From positions 1 to 24,358 of the IMG/VR virus record IMGVR_UViG_3300048104_000075: 24,358 bases of DNA. One strand, 5' to 3'. Positions 21,801-24,358 of this stretch are shown here, in pieces. Each line of letters starts with the position of its first letter. Position 1 is the stretch's first letter. A model generated the notes under the pieces. It worked only from the letters and a program-made list of their open reading frames with translations. It was not told the DNA's origin and did not search any database. This DNA is from a virus. The position numbers and the translations under genes were made by a program.

Positions 21801-24358
21801 AACGTCATTCAATAGTAACTTACATATGCCTTTGGCTGAATATCAATACAAATATGAAAATATGGTTCACGCACAAGACTTGCTTGGTGAAACTATTGGT
21901 GGACAGCAAATCATTCCGTATATGCGTTCTCGTAGAATCAACTTCGTCGCCAAAGGACTTCGTCCTAACACTAAGATGTTTGCATACTTTGACGGTGTAG
22001 ACGTAAGTGATTGGGTTCGACAGGAATCAACCACACAAAGATTTGCGGATAATCCACAAGAATTTGGTAGTGAGTATGCAAACGAATCAGGATATCCAGC
22101 AGACTTAGGTGGACCAACTCTCTTGCAGACAGATAATAAGGGTGAGCTAATCGGATCATTCTTCTTACCTAATACAGAATCTTTGAAGTTTAGAACAGGA
22201 ACTCAAAAGTTTGAGTTGTTAGACGTAAGTCTGTATGACGCTGAGTCTACTATATCTACATCTGCGTTCTATTCATCACAAGGTGCTTTAGATACCGCTC
22301 AGGGTAATATCGATACTACTAGAAGAATCTACAGAAGTGAAGGACGTAATGATCCTTTAGCGCAGACATTCTTCGTTGACCAGATTGAAAACCCTAACGG
22401 TATATTCCTAACTCAGCTAGACGTATTCATGGAGTCTAAGGATAGTACTGCTCCACTACAGGTTGAGATTCGTACGGTAGAGAATGGAGTTCCTACCAAT
22501 CAGGTCGTTCCAGGCTCAGTTGTGTTTGTCAATTCCGATGATGTTACTGTCACTTCATATGATTCTATTTCAGGTGAAAACGAAGGAATGAATACACTAG
22601 TGACTACTGGCGCAACTGCTGTTGAGTTTGACGAACCGATTTACTTGACAGGTGGTAAAGAATATGCGATAATATTATTCAGTGAATCCGTAGAGTATAA
22701 CGTATATATTTCGGAATCAGAAGAGTTTGTCATAGGTAGTAATCAAGATAAGGCTCCAAGAATTTCTACTCTAGGTTCATTATTCTTATCTCAAAACTCT
22801 AGCACATGGACACCAGATCAAAGTAAAGACTTAATGTTCAAGTTACATCGAGCTAATTTTGAAACATCAGGTAATTTAGTATTAGATAATGCGCCTTTAC
22901 CTAAAGTCACATTAGAATTTAATCCTATTGAAACTGTTGCCGGTCTGACTCATACAGATGATATTGCTAACAACGGAATAGTAAAGATTTATCATCAAGG
23001 TCACGGATTCAGTGACGAAGATATAGTTTCTATCTCAGGCGTTGTCAATGATATTGGTGGAGTTCCCGCTTCAGAAATGAACGGTCTACTTGAAGTATAT
23101 GAACCAACATGGGACGGTTATTATGTTAAGGTTCCTACTGTAGCAAGCGCTAGTTCATCTGGTGGTGGTAATGCGGTTATCGCTTCACAGCAAGTCTACT
23201 ATGATACGTTCGTGCCACAGATCCAAGCAGTAGTACCTAACACTACTAAAATAAATGCAGGGTTGATTGCGCCTGTCGCAAAATCCTATGGTTCTTCTTC
23301 AGACAGTCGTACAACAGATCAGTTTGTATACACGTTACAGAACGAAGTTCCGGTCTTTGTAAATGAATATAATTTGAACTCTCTACCAAAGATTGTTGCT
23401 TCTTCTGAAAACGTATCTACTGAAACGTTAAAATTGAACCTATCATTGGTCACAGCAGATCCAAAAGTTTCTCCTGTAATTGACCTTCAACGTGTTGCGG
23501 TTATGACACTAGAAAACGTAATTGATCACGATGTATATGATCCTAATACAGATACACCGGATTATACCACGTTTGCATATGCTGCGCAACACATCACAAC
23601 ACCAGTTGTTGTTGATGAGTCCTCACTTGGTCTGAAGGTAATATTTTCAGGTAACCGACCATCTGGTTCTGACTTTGAAGTCTATGTTAAGACAGCACCA
23701 GACGAAGACACCTTGGTAGCATCTACTGCTGTAGAAGGAGAATCCATACACGAATGGGTAAAGGTTGATATAGACAGAGCAATTCCTACAAGCGACAACC
23801 CATCTAATTTCCCAGAGTATGAGTATACTCATGAGTCAGAACAGTTTACCGCATTCCAGATTAAGATTGTAATGCATTCAGAGAACTCTTCTAAGTCTCC
23901 TTTAATTAAAGACTTACGTGCAATCGCTTTGATAACGGGCGGTACCGCTGGTACTAACACCTCAAACATCTCAAATGATGACACGGATACAGGTGGAGAT
24001 GATACGGGTACAGATACAGGTGGAGATGATACGGGTACAGATACAGGTGGAGATGATACGGGTACAGATACAGGAACTTCTTTATCAGCAGCTGCATTCC
24101 CTGAGATAAGTCAATTACCAACTTCGGTATCTATCACAGGTGCTCCTCGTATCCTAAGTCAGTACAATCCAGAATCAGATACCAATAATTACATGACTCC
24201 GAATGAGTACTGGCATCAAGGTACACGAAGGGTTCGATTGTTTGCTAAGTTCGATAATAATGGTGATTTCCAACTATACACCAATGACCCTAAAAAAGGA
24301 AGTGTCAATGTTGGGGACGATTCTCTAACAGGAAGTACTATCCTGGCCACAGGTAAGT
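18895..24358 (+). CDS. Very large DUF4815-like virion structural protein, 3' end beyond window
   Basis: The frame is open from ATG 18895 to the right edge, giving 1821 residues without a stop. AGGATAAATC precedes the start. The N-terminus MADFTDKTFRETYRDFYDPK with YYRVLYNSGRALQARELNES matches DUF4815 proteins found in marine T4-like phages, as does KRYTMKDIAKLERRLDELYE at about residues 787-806. The middle is beta-rich with Asp/Ser/Thr loops. At about 1703-1727 lies a DTGTDTGGD tandem linker, followed by a domain beginning SLSAAAFPEISQLPTSVSIT. These proteins are thought to be baseplate-peripheral or fibre-like; position after gp8 would correspond to the gp9-gp12 region of T4. No similarity to T4 gp10 itself can be claimed by eye. 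Confidence 0.8.
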   Translation, partial: MADFTDKTFRETYRDFYDPKDGYYRVLYNSGRALQARELNESQTIIHEEIARFGRNIFTEGALVSPGGSTVDNRIEYIRLDANSVIDPSLVGETLTNGTIQFIVLEVYSAVPDQDPATLYVRYTDTSNVTDTEKAPRVESGDILTRPDNSTLTVIDDSEDEIPAAGRGTKAYFAPGEFFVQGHFVYMEGGESFLSKYSTEPTADIGFVIEESIVDESEDTNLYDNQGEVPDITAPGAHRYQIKLTPTTRDQVDISQNFIFVARVVNGVITREVSTFDAYSRVNDLLARRTKEESGDYVVDKFTAIFEPLDNTNLNLDVSEGIAYVDGYRLEFGQTDITVPKARQTLQTFNEPVPVAYGNYVYIDPTSSEGFGRLDVFGYLAIYNAASGGSVIGFCNVRGIQSDSFGYRLYIFDIRMSSIQGGTGYHSFADAVSLQDNIPGAGSPRIQLVDSTIHESSNNSLLFPLPRTSPKDDSITANYTVQRYTRIQSDSQGVISLSGVETNRWIIAESETSILTGPESVPSMAGVYSGLRPNKNHDIAYYVEVSNATPRTKTITVAEKTQTLPSIDWEKRPVFTDTVDGISLQSVLFRDSSGTDWSAAEDITHQFYLDGGQRDNFYDEAVVYLKPGYLLPTGGQSEIKVTYTHYTHTGPSGSTFFSASSYADDSYENIPNHTSATGQSISLRDVLDFRPSRTFGYTGEFNVVAELPQNASAITINDIEYYLPRIDVLVANAVNSSIGFGELQVIQGVPSITPKEPEIPVGSLSLYTFTLSPYTFSASDVSTAYIPNKRYTMKDIAKLERRLDELYERTALSFLETNTQSLVITDNQGQSRVKSGFFADNFSTFDYSDINNENYRASVDRSGLLQASFRENSVRLSYSADNVDTVISKKGDLVTLPYVEVEFTEQELATSFINVNPHTVVSYIGNLELSPSSDEWRESRDLPPVIQSIYHTQEDLWYGGSYNWIDGSVTSFNSNLHMPLAEYQYKYENMVHAQDLLGETIGGQQIIPYMRSRRINFVAKGLRPNTKMFAYFDGVDVSDWVRQESTTQRFADNPQEFGSEYANESGYPADLGGPTLLQTDNKGELIGSFFLPNTESLKFRTGTQKFELLDVSLYDAESTISTSAFYSSQGALDTAQGNIDTTRRIYRSEGRNDPLAQTFFVDQIENPNGIFLTQLDVFMESKDSTAPLQVEIRTVENGVPTNQVVPGSVVFVNSDDVTVTSYDSISGENEGMNTLVTTGATAVEFDEPIYLTGGKEYAIILFSESVEYNVYISESEEFVIGSNQDKAPRISTLGSLFLSQNSSTWTPDQSKDLMFKLHRANFETSGNLVLDNAPLPKVTLEFNPIETVAGLTHTDDIANNGIVKIYHQGHGFSDEDIVSISGVVNDIGGVPASEMNGLLEVYEPTWDGYYVKVPTVASASSSGGGNAVIASQQVYYDTFVPQIQAVVPNTTKINAGLIAPVAKSYGSSSDSRTTDQFVYTLQNEVPVFVNEYNLNSLPKIVASSENVSTETLKLNLSLVTADPKVSPVIDLQRVAVMTLENVIDHDVYDPNTDTPDYTTFAYAAQHITTPVVVDESSLGLKVIFSGNRPSGSDFEVYVKTAPDEDTLVASTAVEGESIHEWVKVDIDRAIPTSDNPSNFPEYEYTHESEQFTAFQIKIVMHSENSSKSPLIKDLRAIALITGGTAGTNTSNISNDDTDTGGDDTGTDTGGDDTGTDTGGDDTGTDTGTSLSAAAFPEISQLPTSVSITGAPRILSQYNPESDTNNYMTPNEYWHQGTRRVRLFAKFDNNGDFQLYTNDPKKGSVNVGDDSLTGSTILATGK
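23986..24074 (+). repeat. 27-bp tandem repeat coding for an acidic DTGTDTGGD linker
   Basis: Two perfect 27-base copies (24001-24027 and 24028-24054) are flanked by partial ones (23986-24000 and 24055-24074), about 3.3 copies. The encoded unit is DTGTDTGGD. The near-perfect identity at the DNA level points to recent slippage or duplication, and copy number is likely to vary among relatives. Confidence 0.9.

Overview
The window reads as the late structural region of a large T4-like (myovirus-type) phage genome. The base composition is AT-rich and the gene set resembles marine T4-like phages (cyanophage, pelagiphage or roseophage type). The host cannot be told from this stretch. No tRNA, rRNA, CRISPR array or insertion sequence was seen. 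Genes are densely packed, often with TAATG or ATGA overlaps. Five T4-type late promoters (TATAAATA) sit in front of transcription units.

Left arm (1-3435, minus strand, read right to left from 3435): a SAM-dependent methyltransferase, a gp4-like head-completion nuclease, a 196-residue virion-morphogenesis protein (possibly gp2-like), a gp19/gp54-like tail-tube family protein, a gp26-like hub assembly protein, and the start of a coiled-coil-like protein that runs off the left edge. The gp26-like gene ends in a run of eight T on the coding strand. A -1 shift there opens a 60-residue extension that has no ATG near its beginning, so gp26 and a gp51-like tail may be joined by programmed frameshifting, as in the tail-assembly chaperones of other phages.

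Centre (3436-11989, plus strand): two late promoters lie back to back in a 52-base divergent gap. Then come gp48 (tube cap), gp53 (wedge), a gp27-like hub protein, a short gp5 with OB fold and beta-helix but no lysozyme domain, an unrecognised coiled-coil protein, gp25, gp6 and a gp7-like wedge protein. Together these build the baseplate hub, wedges and the base of the tail tube.

Right arm (12004-24358, plus strand): a 1321-residue collagen-like fibre with 364 Gly-X-Y triplets, directly followed by a 2-oxoglutarate/Fe(II)-type oxygenase and a GT-A-type glycosyltransferase. A late promoter then precedes gp8 (wedge) and a very large DUF4815-like structural protein cut by the right edge. The most interesting proposal is that fibre, oxygenase and glycosyltransferase form a collagen-modification cassette. 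All 16 lysines of the collagen domain lie in the Y position before Gly, which is the site used by animal lysyl hydroxylases and collagen glycosyltransferases. The enzymatic link is inference; the gene order and the lysine placement are visible in the sequence.
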